DNA of 25,000 nucleotides from Symbiodinium natans (GCA_905221605.1 CAJNDS010002768.1:680001-705000); one strand, 5' to 3'; shown: positions 14,701-21,491, counted from the stretch's first letter. The notes: a model not told the origin generated them from the sequence alone. Numbers and translations are program-made.

Positions 14701-16510
14701 TCGCCCTCGTCGCCACCAGTTCCCGCCTGATCTCCTCCGGGACAGCTCCCAGAATCATGCTGACTCCTCTCCTGTCAACACGAACCCACCTGTTGTCCGA
14801 GAGCTCCTTCGGCGCGGTCGGCTTCAACGAGATCCTCACAAACTGGTCCGCCGCCTGGTACTGGTCATAGTAGGCTTGCGCTGCCTCCCGGACCAATCCC
14901 CACCATTCAGCAGATCCTGCACTGATATCCCCCATGACATTCTCCAAGCAATGAAGCCAGTCCCCGAAGTCCACTGAGGCCGCGTCACTCATCTCCGGAA
15001 GCTTCGGCATCTCCACCGACACTCGGCCCACTTCTTCTTGATTCTTGGCTGTCTTCCCGGAGATCACCTTCTCAAGACCTTCCAAGAGCTTCGTGACTGT
15101 GTCTGTTGTAGCCTCACTCCTTGGATGCGGCCCCACTCCCGCACTGGAGGCTCGTGACGCCTCCCCGCCAGGACCTTCACCGCCTTCTGCCACAGGACCA
15201 CCATGTGCTCCGATCGACCCCTGCAGCGTAACCCCCTTTCCAGCGGCCATTGTACCTCCTCGGCCTCCATGAAGATATCCGCCATACACTTCTGGCTCTC
15301 CCATTGGACTGCTCGGAACACCCTCGAACTCCACGCGCTTCAGAGCTGCTGGTAGCGGAGGCGGTCTCACATCCGGGGCGAAAGGGCTCTTTGCTCTTCC
15401 ACCGACCTCACCAGAAGCTGAAGGTCTAGACAAGGGCACCACAGGAGCAGTTGACACCTGAGTCATATTCGGCAATGTAGATGCAGTGCCCGACACCTGT
15501 GACATAGGCCATGACGTAGGTGCGACGCCCGATACCTGTGACATAGGCAATGACGTAGGTGCAACGCCCGACTCCTGTGGCATAGGCAGTGACGTAGGTG
15601 CAACGCCCGACTCCTGTGGCATAGGCAGTGAAGTAGGTGCAGCGCCCGACACCTGCGACATAGGCAGTGAAGTAGGTGCAGCGCCCGACACCTGCGACAT
15701 AGGTAGTGAAGTAGGTGCAACACCCGATGTCGCCCTCAATCTCTCCACCTCCATCCGCAGACGACTCGCTTCATGCCTGCTCGCTTCCAACTGCCCCAGG
15801 ATCCCCTGCATCTGCCGCTTCACCTCCATCTCCACCGCCTCCTTGGTGCTGTCCCCGGAGCTTCCATCCCCTGACTGAGGGCCTCGAGCTCCCTGAGCGC
15901 TCCCATAGAGAAGCGGCGCTCTTCCCTCCATTTCCTGCATCTGCCTCCACTGTTCCTGCGAGAACAACGAGTCCCCCGGAGAATCTTCCGGAGTCGGCCT
16001 TGCCAGAGCCCTCTGCCTTGTCCTCGATGGCGTCGGCGAAGGAAACGGAGAAGGGGCCCACAGAGGGCCTGTCTGGTGCTGGGATCTCATCTCCTGAAAG
16101 AACGTCCCAATACGCTGCATCCATGCTGGAATGTTCCTTCTGCTTCCGAAGGCTTCCAGGCTCCATGCAGCAGCTTCCGACATGTTCGCGTCGGTCGTTG
16201 TGACCCCACCCATAACCAGAGTTCGGGCATCATGTTCCACTTGGCGTCCGCTCGGCGCTGCTGTCGCCATCCCGACCAGCTCACCTCGCTGCCCATCCAT
16301 GGACCATCCCGTCTGGCTCGCCGGGGAAGACACCATCATAGCCCTCATTGCCAACGATGTCTCACCAGGCCCTGGTAGTTCATGGCTCCCAACCTCGCCC
16401 AATCGCGGTTCTTCACGTGCGCTAGCGGTATTTGGGCTCATACCCTGCTGGGCATTGGGACCAAACTCGGAACTCAGGGCTTGTGCAAAGTCAGCATCTG
16501 AGGCTTCCAT
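11687..16510 (-). CDS. Gag, protease, C5-methyltransferase-like domain and start of integrase (polyprotein part 1)
   Basis: The first in-frame ATG (16510) lies inside the 5' LTR; the frame stays open to a GTG at 16564, but no earlier ATG exists in it. From the ATG the ORF has about 1607 codons. In order it shows a low-complexity Pro/Ser/Gly N-terminus with a 13-residue tandem repeat (about residues 262-352), a gag capsid-like region (about 480-740), a CCCH finger (C-x8-C-x5-C-x3-H, about 774), a CCHC knuckle (C-x2-C-x4-H-x4-C, about 805), an aspartic protease active site DSGAT (D about 958), a C5-methyltransferase-like region (about 1155-1360), a His/Cys motif (about 1419-1435) and the first integrase Asp (LSLDVAGAF, D about 1461). 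A one-base deletion near 11977 throws the last 95 or so codons out of frame, so the true product should continue in the frame of the next ORF. It would form virus-like particles and supply processing and integration functions. Confidence 0.9.
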   Translation of the reverse strand: MEASDADFAQALSSEFGPNAQQGMSPNTASAREEPRLGEVGSHELPGPGETSLAMRAMMVSSPASQTGWSMDGQRGELVGMATAAPSGRQVEHDARTLVMGGVTTTDANMSEAAAWSLEAFGSRRNIPAWMQRIGTFFQEMRSQHQTGPLWAPSPFPSPTPSRTRQRALARPTPEDSPGDSLFSQEQWRQMQEMEGRAPLLYGSAQGARGPQSGDGSSGDSTKEAVEMEVKRQMQGILGQLEASRHEASRLRMEVERLRATSGVAPTSLPMSQVSGAAPTSLPMSQVSGAAPTSLPMPQESGVAPTSLPMPQESGVAPTSLPMSQVSGVAPTSWPMSQVSGTASTLPNMTQVSTAPVVPLSRPSASGEVGGRAKSPFAPDVRPPPLPAALKRVEFEGVPSSPMGEPEVYGGYLHGGRGGTMAAGKGVTLQGSIGAHGGPVAEGGEGPGGEASRASSAGVGPHPRSEATTDTVTKLLEGLEKVISGKTAKNQEEVGRVSVEMPKLPEMSDAASVDFGDWLHCLENVMGDISAGSAEWWGLVREAAQAYYDQYQAADQFVRISLKPTAPKELSDNRWVRVDRRGVSMILGAVPEEIRRELVATRARSTLEVLCRLMVLYRPGSATEKSQLLKRLEEPGGATSPQEAVEMLRLWHRVYQRAKDLALITPDPSILLKALDGLVRKPLQENAEVTFRMQLLRYHLKVDITPSVDGVLAIHRAYLAEFEQLAMRKGPRKGGGAGGDAGSNGPATPKMRAIGGKNDQPGAQRDGSQGGGQLKPCRFFLTDEGCRRGKACKFEHAMDKDKRERCWTCGSKQHTSKTCPTKVKNEQQGPSPSTPKSGSGSPKKPEGPPETPSIQKVVEAEVSSSASTSVPASSSGSTTMEDPVQGVPVEQLLESAHRMMKAFIEGQQKAPTLKVLRCPERDLDDLPPLKKSVDWEAAMKNVGLKKTFNEEERMGLLDSGATHALRPATSRSELDSCFNAEVTLAGDQKVSLPQTQSGVILAEEAQPIVPLGSLVKSLGYEFVWNSRGCRLRHDSRPEIQVFTRSSCPEVRECDALRLIAELESQKVEASMQSIAELRTAIVAAKQKHPGGWKGYLQEYVRSGDMADGLRAVFEAPFMQHVPVENKTDVLEYIPKTPEEAMPLNRSRRRQLWRAKGWVVHLFAGRGVKGDPIRHVAGEILEVDIATGWDLLNKEVYALLLWAAMQRKIKAVIGGPPCRTFSLLRYRDTGAESTRMPKPVRSAEHLWGLPNLGPDDREMVKADNRLILRMVWLWLVAEASLEEDEVDQWTFDKVGFGFEHPDDPREFLDERNELWSLCPSVWRTHLMEELEEVLGLVKYQFDQGAYGHEQRKPTAFLANMQMNLRARDTRRETPRPTSSASMAVWAPGFRKEIARALLQRHLWEGTAQLRAMTAKEAAGWKDHLDAGHWPYRRDCAVCLAASGSGRPARKVLHRDAYVLSLDVAGAFRDLGIDEKKGRKYRFVLAGTYIYPKGYSVPKDQDIPLGEVPQAVAQIHQAFHKQSIQIHQAFHKQSIQIHQAFHKQSLQIHQAFHKQSIQIHQAFHKQLVHKGIRRRTGLKWKMRRREMKRTTWSRVKKQAKRNGKNSLVT
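11819..11995 (-). repeat. 33-bp tandem repeat in the integrase coding region, with a frame-breaking deletion
   Basis: Five units (11819-11851, 11852-11884, 11885-11917, 11918-11950, 11951-11982) plus a 13-bp partial copy. Unit 5 is 32 bp: it lacks one G of the CTGGA found in the other units, next to 11977. As 33 is a multiple of 3, extra copies keep frame and add 11 residues each. The 32-bp copy shifts it. The array lies between the first and second catalytic Asp of integrase. Confidence 0.9.
12430..13050 (-). other. C5 cytosine methyltransferase-like domain inside the polyprotein
   Basis: Between protease and integrase the polyprotein reads VVHLFAGRG (motif I, S-adenosylmethionine loop), then VIGGPPCRTFS (motif IV; catalytic Cys codon at 12862-12860, residue about 1217), then GFGFEHPDDP (Glu where motif VI has ENV), then YGHEQRKPTAFLAN (motif VIII-like QR). 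Order and spacing fit the cytosine-C5 methyltransferase fold, but there is little room for a target-recognition domain and no clear motif IX. Published work describes retrotransposons of dinoflagellates and charophytes carrying DNMT domains. Whether this belongs to that group, or is active, cannot be decided here. Confidence 0.7.
15455..15730 (-). repeat. 39-bp tandem repeat in gag
   Basis: Six good units and one degenerate unit encode a 13-residue repeat of the form SGVAPTSLPMSQV in the N-terminal part of gag. Units vary at a few positions (Ala/Val, Ser/Pro, Val/Glu). The region is probably a flexible linker. Confidence 0.85.
16433..16445 (-). other. Candidate primer-binding site (half-tRNA type)
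   Basis: In element sense the first 13 nt after the 5' LTR read GGGTATGAGCCCA. The reverse complement, TGGGCTCATACCC, resembles the anticodon arm of initiator tRNA-Met, which has the CAU anticodon flanked by GGGCxCATAACCC. It matches apart from one missing A and possibly one substitution. Drosophila copia is known to prime from an internally cut tRNA-iMet half at this region. The site lies within the gag reading frame (residues around Q-G-M-S-P). The tRNA assignment is inference. Confidence 0.45.
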
Positions 16511-16744
16511 GGCGTATCGATTTTTCACTCCACTTGGCCTTCTAGGCGAGTAACATATCTGCACAACCTATACAATGTGCTGCTTTGAATGGCTCCATGC
16601 CATTGTTTTTTTTTTGAAATACATGTTTTTCCTCACACTGGCTCAAGGTCCTTACGTAGCCCAACCCTTGGGTGTGTACAGCGGCGGGCAATCGGACCTT
16701 GTTCTTTACATGGCCTTCTTGTGAATCAACTTGACGCATCTGCA
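16446..16744 (-). repeat. 5' LTR (299 bp)
   Basis: This is the upstream LTR in element sense, running from 16744 (TGCAGATGCG) down to 16446 (CCCAGCA). It matches the 7118-7415 copy base for base except for one extra T in a poly-T run near 16605-16614. The first in-frame ATG of gag (16510-16508) lies inside it, so the last 65 nt of the LTR are coding. No TATA box is evident. Confidence 0.95.
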
Positions 16745-16750
16745 GTTTAG
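16745..16750. other. Target-site duplication, right copy (GTTTAG)
   Basis: This copy follows the right LTR and matches 7112-7117. It continues directly into (TTTAGGG)n. Confidence 0.75.
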
Positions 16751-16830
16751 GGTTTAGGGTTTAGGGTTTAGGGTTTAGGGTTTAGGGTTTAGGGTTTAGG
16801 GGTTAGGGGTTAGGGGTTAGGGTTTAGGGC
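16745..16830. repeat. TTTAGGG array, right part of the retrotransposon target
   Basis: Perfect TTTAGGG units then GGGGTTA variants. In phase with the array at 7021-7117 when the element is removed. Confidence 0.9.
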
Positions 16831-16834
16831 TCAC

Positions 16835-16903
16835 TGTGCCTGGCGCTGCGGTCTTCGCGCCCGCCGCCGCGGTTTGCAGGGAGATGTTGGCCACCCGGGC
16901 AAC
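16835..16903 (-). CDS. Candidate exon
   Basis: A 23-codon minus-strand frame lies between acceptor AACGAG (AG at 16905-16904) and donor ACA|GTGAGC (GT at 16834-16833). It includes VARVANISLQTAAAGAKTA. The donor runs straight into CCCTAAA-sense repeats and then the retrotransposon. Product unknown; Ala-rich. Confidence 0.4.
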
Positions 16904-17391
16904 CTCGTTTAGTGTAGGGTTTAGGGTTTAGGGTTTTGTGTCTTGGGTTTCAGGGTTTCAGGGTTTTTGGGTGTTGAGAGTGTTGAGGGTGTTGAGGGCG
17001 CTGAGAGTGCTGAGGGTCTCTCAAGAGGGGTTGGGCGTCTGATGCCGCGAACACACCGAAGCCCTCAGCCCACCGTCGTCCTGGGGGGCGCACCCCAAAC
17101 CTAAGGATTTAAGGACTCGGCTTAAAGGCTTAGAGTTTAGGGTTTAGGGTTTAGGGTTTAGGGTTTAGGGTTTAGGGTTTACGGTTTAGGGTTTAGGGAA
17201 ACAAGAAGCCTGTCAAGCCAATGGAAAGTCCACTGACTGCTCCAACAACCAGGGAGTGAAAGCAAAGGCTTACTTTCACCAAACCCTACAACCCTAAACT
17301 CCTAAAACCCTAAACCCTAAACCCTAAGGGAAGCCAATAAGAGCTAAACCTGATGACACTGTCAGATGGGAAGTGCCCCCCCCCCCCACAC
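16904..17391. repeat. TTTAGGG and CCCTAAA mosaic
   Basis: Short TTTAGGG (16912-16936), a degenerate GTTGAGGGTG array (16968-17030), TTTAGGG (17130-17200), an 80-bp spacer, CCCTAAA (17278-17330) and a C12 run (17376-17387). The candidate exon at 17034-17080 lies within. Confidence 0.7.
17034..17080 (-). CDS. Candidate exon, 3' edge uncertain
   Basis: Acceptor CGCCCCCCAG (AG at 17082-17081) is followed by a minus-strand frame reading RRWAEGFGVFAASDAQPLL. Donor candidates are GGTGTG near 17066 or a non-GT site further on. The frame runs into a degenerate GTTGAG repeat at 16968-17030. Confidence 0.3.
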
Positions 17392-17427
17392 GGGCGTTCA
17401 GAAGCCCCATGCGTTCATCAACAGCTT
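17392..17427 (-). CDS. Candidate short exon
   Basis: Minus-strand AVDERMGLLNA follows acceptor TTGCTGTTTGTAG (AG at 17429-17428) and precedes donor GTGTGG (17391-17390). An alternative acceptor CCGCAG (17442-17441) would add LLFVE in phase 0. A plus-strand reading (KPHAFINSFYKQQLR) with AG and G|GTTTAGGG edges is almost as good, so the strand is uncertain. Confidence 0.35.
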
Positions 17428-17433
17428 CTACAA

Positions 17434-17740
17434 ACAGCAACTGCGGTTTAGGGTTTAGGGTTTAGGGTTTAGGGTTTAGGGTTTAGGGTTTAGGGTTTAG
17501 GGTTTAGGGTTTAGGGTTCAGGGTTTAGGGTTCAGGGTTTAGGATTTAGGGTTGAGACTGCCCTTAATACATCCTGGCTCTGACCCTACAACCCCACGCA
17601 ACCCTCAATGGCCCCAAGCCCCTCCTCAAAGCCCCCAAAACCATGCGGCAACACAAACAAAGGAACCTAAGTGCCTTAACCCCCCAAACCCTGAACCCCA
17701 AACCCCACACCCTAAACCCCACACCCCATTTACACAACGA
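17434..17740. repeat. TTTAGGG block, spacer, CCCTAAA block
   Basis: TTTAGGG 17434-17555, spacer to about 17685, then CCCTAAA/CCCCACA variants to 17735. Intron arrangement for the minus strand. Confidence 0.75.
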
Positions 17741-17796
17741 CAACACACAAGAAGAGCTCGGAGAGAACAGAGCCGGAAGACGGAGGAGGCGTCCAC

Positions 17797-17862
17797 GGGT
17801 GGCGAGGCCCCGCTGCTTCCGCCTGTCCCCGTGGCTTTCGCCAGCCCACAGCAAAAACGCCC
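17797..17862 (-). CDS. Candidate exon
   Basis: Minus-strand frame from acceptor AAAACAG (AG at 17864-17863) to donor GTGGAC (17796-17795), including FLLWAGESHGDRRKQRGLA. Phases (2-nt start, 1-nt end) fit its neighbours. The frame stays open past this donor, so the exon may be longer. Confidence 0.35.
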
Positions 17863-17877
17863 CTGTTTTGGTGATTT

Positions 17878-18555
17878 GGGTTTAGGGTTTGGGGGGTTTA
17901 CTGTAGGGTTTAGGGTTTAGGGTTTAGGGTTTAGGGTTTAGGATTTAGGGTTTAGGGTTCAGGGTTTAGGGTTTAGGGTTTAGGGCTTTGGGGGGGTTTG
18001 GGGCTTTATTTATAGAGGTTAGGGGTGTAGGCTTTTCGGCCTGCCCTCCCAAAACTCACCTTAAGCCCTGCCTGCCGGCTCATCCGACGCTAGAAGGCCC
18101 TCCTCCACCAGGAGGGACTTGATAGGCATGTACTTGATCAGGTCGCCGATACCTTAGGGTTTAGGGTTTAGGGTTTAGGGTTTAGGATTTTAGGGTTTAG
18201 GCTTTAGGGTTTAGGGTTTAGGGTTTAGGGTTTAGGGTTTAGGGTCTAGGGTCTAGGGTCCTTAGGAGTCGCAAGCCGAAGCTACCGGGACGGTCACTTT
18301 CCTGAAGCCTCTTGCAGGAAACCAGAGGGTTTGGTACCCCAAATAAAGCCTGAACCCAAGACCCGAACCTTTGACCCGAAGCCTTTACACCGCAAACACC
18401 AAACCGCAAACCCTACCCCCGAACCCCTAAACTCTAAACCCTAAACCCTAAACCCCAAACCCCAAACCCCAACCCCTAAACCGTAAACCCTAAACCCTAA
18501 ACCCTAAACCCTAAACCCCAAACCCCAAACCCTAAACCCTAAACCCTGACTGAAC
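17878..18555. repeat. TTTAGGG blocks, spacer, CCCTAAA block
   Basis: TTTAGGG 17878-18010 and 18155-18260, spacer 18262-18400, CCCTAAA 18410-18548. The candidate exon at 18061-18152 lies between the two TTTAGGG blocks. Confidence 0.75.
18061..18152 (-). CDS. Candidate exon, possibly terminal
   Basis: Acceptor CCCTAAG (AG at 18154-18153) leads into a minus-strand frame including GDLIKYMPIKSLLVEEGLLA. It ends in TAA at 18063-18061, directly before a textbook donor G|GTGAGT (GT at 18059-18058). Either this is the last coding exon, or a GC donor (18071-18070) upstream of the stop is used; dinoflagellates are known to use GC and GA donors. Confidence 0.4.
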
Positions 18556-18660
18556 GCCAGAACGGGCGGCGGTAGACGTACAGGGCGCCGCTGACGGTGT
18601 GGAGCGTGGCCTCTTTCCCGCTGATGCGGTAGACGCCTGGGTGGGCGATGTGCTTGCAGG
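18556..18660 (-). CDS. Candidate exon
   Basis: One of the strongest coding segments: the minus-strand frame includes CKHIAHPGVYRISGKEATLH and ends near YVYRRPFW. The acceptor is CCACAAG (AG at 18662-18661) and the donor GTTCAG (18555-18554). Left flank CCCTAAA, right flank TTTAGGG. The antisense frame is Ala/Gly/Val/Asp-rich, as shadow frames usually are. Family not recognised. Confidence 0.5.
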
Positions 18661-18966
18661 CTTGTGGGTTTAGGGTTTAGGGTTTAGGGTTTAGGCTTTA
18701 GGGTTTAGGGTTTAGGGTTTAGGGTTTTGGGTTGAAGACTGAAGGTTGAAGGTTGAAGGTTCAGGGATGGGAGTGTCAAGCGAGTGTATGATAAACCAAC
18801 CCTGCCAACTGAACCCGCCATCTAAACCCTAAACCCCCCTGAACCCTGAACCCCGAACCCCGAACCCCGAACCCTGAACCCCGAACCCCGAACCCTGAAC
18901 CCTGAACCCGAAACCCTGAACCCTGAACCCGAAACCCGAAACCCTAAACCCTAAATCTCGTGGGAC
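18661..18966. repeat. TTTAGGG block, spacer, CCCTGAAC variant array
   Basis: TTTAGGG 18666-18727, GGTTGAA units, spacer, then CCCTAAA passing into CCC(T/C)GAAC variants at 18838-18950. An intron-type inverted arrangement between the candidate exons at 18556-18660 and 18967-19043. Confidence 0.75.
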
Positions 18967-19043
18967 GCTGGGTCCCCAGGCCGTGGCTGATCTTTTGCAC
19001 CATGCTGCGCATCTCGGGGTTCACTTGCATCAACGCCTCCTTC
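18967..19043 (-). CDS. Candidate exon
   Basis: Minus-strand frame including EALMQVNPEMRSMVQKISHG. The acceptor is GCCCAAG (AG at 19045-19044; alternatives at 19041-19040 and 19066-19065) and the donor is C|GTCCCA (GT at 18966-18965). Its 1-nt end fits the 2-nt start of the next candidate exon at 18556-18660. Residue mix is clearly protein-like. Confidence 0.5.
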
Positions 19044-19077
19044 CTTGGGCAAGGGGTGTTCGGGCTTGGGAAGTTGG

Positions 19078-19430
19078 AGTTTAGGGTTTAGGGTTTAGGG
19101 TTTAGGGTTTAGGGTTTAGGGTTTAGGGTTTAGGGTTTTTGGGGATTTGGGGATTTGGGGATTTGGGAATTTGGGGTTTGGGGTTTGGGGTTTGGGGTTT
19201 AGGGTCTAGGCGGCCGAAGCTTGGGGATTGGAGGGGGCGGGGTGGGGGGGGGGGGGGGGGGGGGGCGGGGGCAGAGTTAGGAGTTTAGGGCCTCAGGGCT
19301 TTGGTTCATGCCTAAATCCAACCGGGGGGTGTAAGGTTCTGGGTCGATCATGGGAGCACACAAGGGGAAACTACCCACCTGACATGGGCCTAGACTAAAC
19401 CCTAAACCCCAATCTTCCCTAAGCCTAATT
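19078..19430. repeat. TTTAGGG, GGATTTG variant, G22 run, spacer, CCCTAAA
   Basis: TTTAGGG 19078-19138, GGGGATTT and TTTGGGG variants to 19200, a 22-base G run (19244-19265), single-copy spacer and a short CCCTAAA block at 19394-19425. Confidence 0.75.
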
Positions 19431-19449
19431 TTCCAGGCCGGGAAAACAC

Positions 19450-19503
19450 CCTTCCGATCGCAGCTCTGCATCATCAGAAGGTCAATGAGGTTGTCCACTT
19501 CGC
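19450..19503 (-). CDS. Candidate exon, strand ambiguous
   Basis: Minus reading EVDNLIDLLMMQSCDRK lies between acceptor GCTTGAG (AG at 19505-19504) and donor G|GTGTTT (GT at 19449-19448). On the plus strand the same segment has an excellent acceptor (TTTTCCAG ending at 19436) and donor (GTAAGT at 19516), giving an open reading NTLPIAALHHQKVNEVVHF at 19437-19515. One of the two is a real exon; the minus strand agrees with the neighbours, the plus strand has the better splice sites. Confidence 0.35.
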
Positions 19504-19515
19504 CTCAAGCGGGAG

Positions 19516-20206
19516 GTAAGTGAAGAGTGGAGGCTTTAGGGTCTGCGGTTTCAGGGGGGTGGGCTGGAGGCCCCTTCAGAATTGGCCCGAGGCCTGTGGA
19601 GGTCCTCTGAAGACCCTCGTGGAACAGCTGCTGTTTGGCACCCTCCATCCGCCCCTTTCAGGTTCCGCGAGGCTGGCACCTCGCCAGCCTCCTCGACCTG
19701 AAACGCCCCAGACCTTCTTGAGACCCGACCTTCCTGAGACCCGACCTTCCTGGACCCTTTTCCTGGCCTTGGCCCCCCTCCCTGTTCCCCTTAGCCGATT
19801 TAGACCTTTTCTGGGAACCCCTTTACAAGAGGATGGGGGGTTGTGGGAAGTGAGCATTCAGGGCGCAAGCCCCTGAAAAAAGAAAAGTTGGGCGGATGCC
19901 TGCGCAAGCAGGGGGTGGGAAAAACAAACCAACCCACCCTTTCAGGGTTTAACGGTTGTAGGAGTTTAGGGTCACGGCGTTTTAGGTAGAAGTAGCTAAA
20001 ATTCGGAACCGAGAACCAAAAAAAGTATTAAAGTATACTCTAAAACCCAGCAAACATGGTCGCTTAAGACTTGAGCTCCTTGACAAGATTAGAATGTATT
20101 GGGCTGGGGAAGTGATGAAGAAAGCGTCTTACTATCGCGCGAAGATCAACATGAACCCTAAACCCTAAACCCTGAATCCTAAACCCTAAACCCTAAACCC
20201 TAAACC

Positions 20207-20238
<32 letters not shown>

Positions 20239-20281
20239 GCCCTGAACACACCAGAGCCCCGAAAGCCCCCAGGTGGCGCAC
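19516..20281. other. Single-copy spacer with short repeat blocks, no gene seen
   Basis: Positions 19533-19940 are GC-rich single-copy DNA with a duplicated GAGACCCGACCTTCCT (about 19720-19750). Short TTTAGGG-like pieces lie near 19945-19985, an A-rich segment at 20000-20150 and CCCTAAA/CCCTCAA at 20155-20240. No frame here looked convincing. Confidence 0.5.
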
Positions 20282-20326
20282 CTGAGTCCTCTATGGGCGA
20301 CGGACCAGGAGACCGCTGGCCGTCGC
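20282..20326 (-). CDS. Candidate short exon
   Basis: Minus-strand DGQRSPGPSPIEDS lies between acceptor CCCAAG (AG at 20328-20327) and donor CAG|GTGCGC (GT at 20281-20280). It is flanked by CCCTAAA (left) and TTTAGGG (right). Pro/Ser-rich and short, so low confidence. Confidence 0.3.
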
Positions 20327-21011
20327 CTTGGGTTTCAGGGCTAGGGTTTGGGTCTTTCAGGGTTTAGGGTTTAGGGTTTAGGGTTTAGGGTTTAGGGTTT
20401 AGGGTTTAGGGTTTAGGGTTTAGGGTTTAGGGTTTAGGGGTTTTTAGGCGGGCGAGAGTGTGTAGGGTTTCAGGGTTTTGGGGAGTCTCAAGGCTTTTTC
20501 TTGGCAGAAAGCGGTCGGGACCCCGACCCCTGAGCCCCTCCGTGGCCCCAGGAGTCAGCACCCCTGAACCCGAAAATGCCCTGAAATACCTCACATGCCC
20601 AGAATACCTTACATCTCCGAAGACCCTGGCCCTAAACCCTAAGCCCTAAACCCTAAACCCTAAACCCTAAACCCTAAACCCTAAACCCTAAACCCTAAAC
20701 CCTAAACCCTAAACCCCCTGACATCCCTCAAGCCCCGGCTCTAGGCTTGTGCGGTTTCAGAATCTTGGGTTTTTAGGGCTTAGGGCCTCAGGGTTGTACG
20801 GTTGAAGGGTTGAAGGGTTTCAGGGTTTTAGGCGTGGGGTGTTAGGGTTTGAGAGTTTTAGGGTTTAAGGGTTATCAGGTTTTGGGGTTTAAGGTTTAAA
20901 GGTTGTAGGAGGGTTTAAGGGTTGTAGGGCTTGGGGCTTAGGGCTTAGGGCTTGGGGCTTTGGGCTTAGGGCTGAGGGCTGAGGGCTTAGGCGGTTTTGG
21001 GGCCGTGCGAC
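20327..21011. repeat. TTTAGGG, spacer, CCCTAAA, then degenerate GGGCTTA array
   Basis: TTTAGGG 20355-20440, spacer 20450-20625, CCCTAAA 20630-20716, then highly degenerate TTTAGGG/GGGCTTA/GTTGAAGG from 20765 to 20990. Confidence 0.7.
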
Positions 21012-21079
21012 CTCCATCGCTGGACTGCGGGGACGGCATGGCCGGCGGCGGTGGCAGAGGCGGCGGGGGCAGCGCTGCC
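21012..21079 (-). CDS. Candidate proline-rich exon
   Basis: Minus-strand frame ALPPPPLPPPPAMPSPQSSD follows acceptor CCCCATAG (AG at 21081-21080) and precedes donor G|GTCGCA (GT at 21011-21010). All three minus frames are open here because of the GC-rich composition, so the frame is a choice based on residue pattern. Confidence 0.28.
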
Positions 21080-21096
21080 CTATGGGGACTTCTTGG

Positions 21097-21459
21097 GTTT
21101 AGGGTTTAGGGTTTAGGGCTTAGGGCTTAGGGTTTAGGGTTTAGGGTTTCTGGGAGGGTGCCGGTCATGCGTGGGCTGGGGGAGTGATGTTTTTTCCGGC
21201 TTAGGGTTGTTTTGTGGTTTAGGGTTTAGGCTGCTTGAGGTTTAGGTGGTTCAGGGTGCCCTCAAGCAGACAAAAGCGTGGAACCCTCGGTCCGTATCAA
21301 GCGCAAGAGAAACCAGCATACAGGAACCCTCAACCCCACAAAAACACCCTAAACCCTAAGCCCTGAGCCCTCAAATTGGCCCTAAAACCTAAACGCACAC
21401 ACACACACACACACATCCTGAGCCATGAGCCCTCAGCCCTAAAGCCTGCAAACGCACAG

Positions 21460-21491
<32 letters not shown>

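Larger units (their letters stand above)
7118..16744 (-). mobile_element. Complete Ty1/copia-type LTR retrotransposon, minus-strand sense
   Basis: Two direct repeats (7118-7415 and 16446-16744) bound an internal region with gag, protease, integrase, reverse transcriptase and RNase H. Each repeat starts TG and ends CA. Integrase lies before reverse transcriptase, which is the Ty1/copia (Pseudoviridae) order. The repeats differ only by T9 versus T10 in one homopolymer, so insertion should be recent. GTTTAG precedes 7118 and follows 16744, as expected of a target-site duplication inside a TTTAGGG array. A candidate primer-binding site and polypurine tract lie at the expected LTR-internal edges. 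One 1-bp deletion near 11977 splits the polyprotein. It is inserted in the same orientation as the flanking candidate exons. Confidence 0.95.

Noticed and set aside
17200-17275. Plus-strand reading QEACQANGKSTDCSNNQGVK
   Set aside because: Open by chance over about 25 codons, in the intron-middle arrangement and on the other strand from the remaining candidates; no clear splice pair.
21394-21486. CRISPR-like direct repeats
   Set aside because: They are plain CA microsatellites with CCCTAAA-type spacers.
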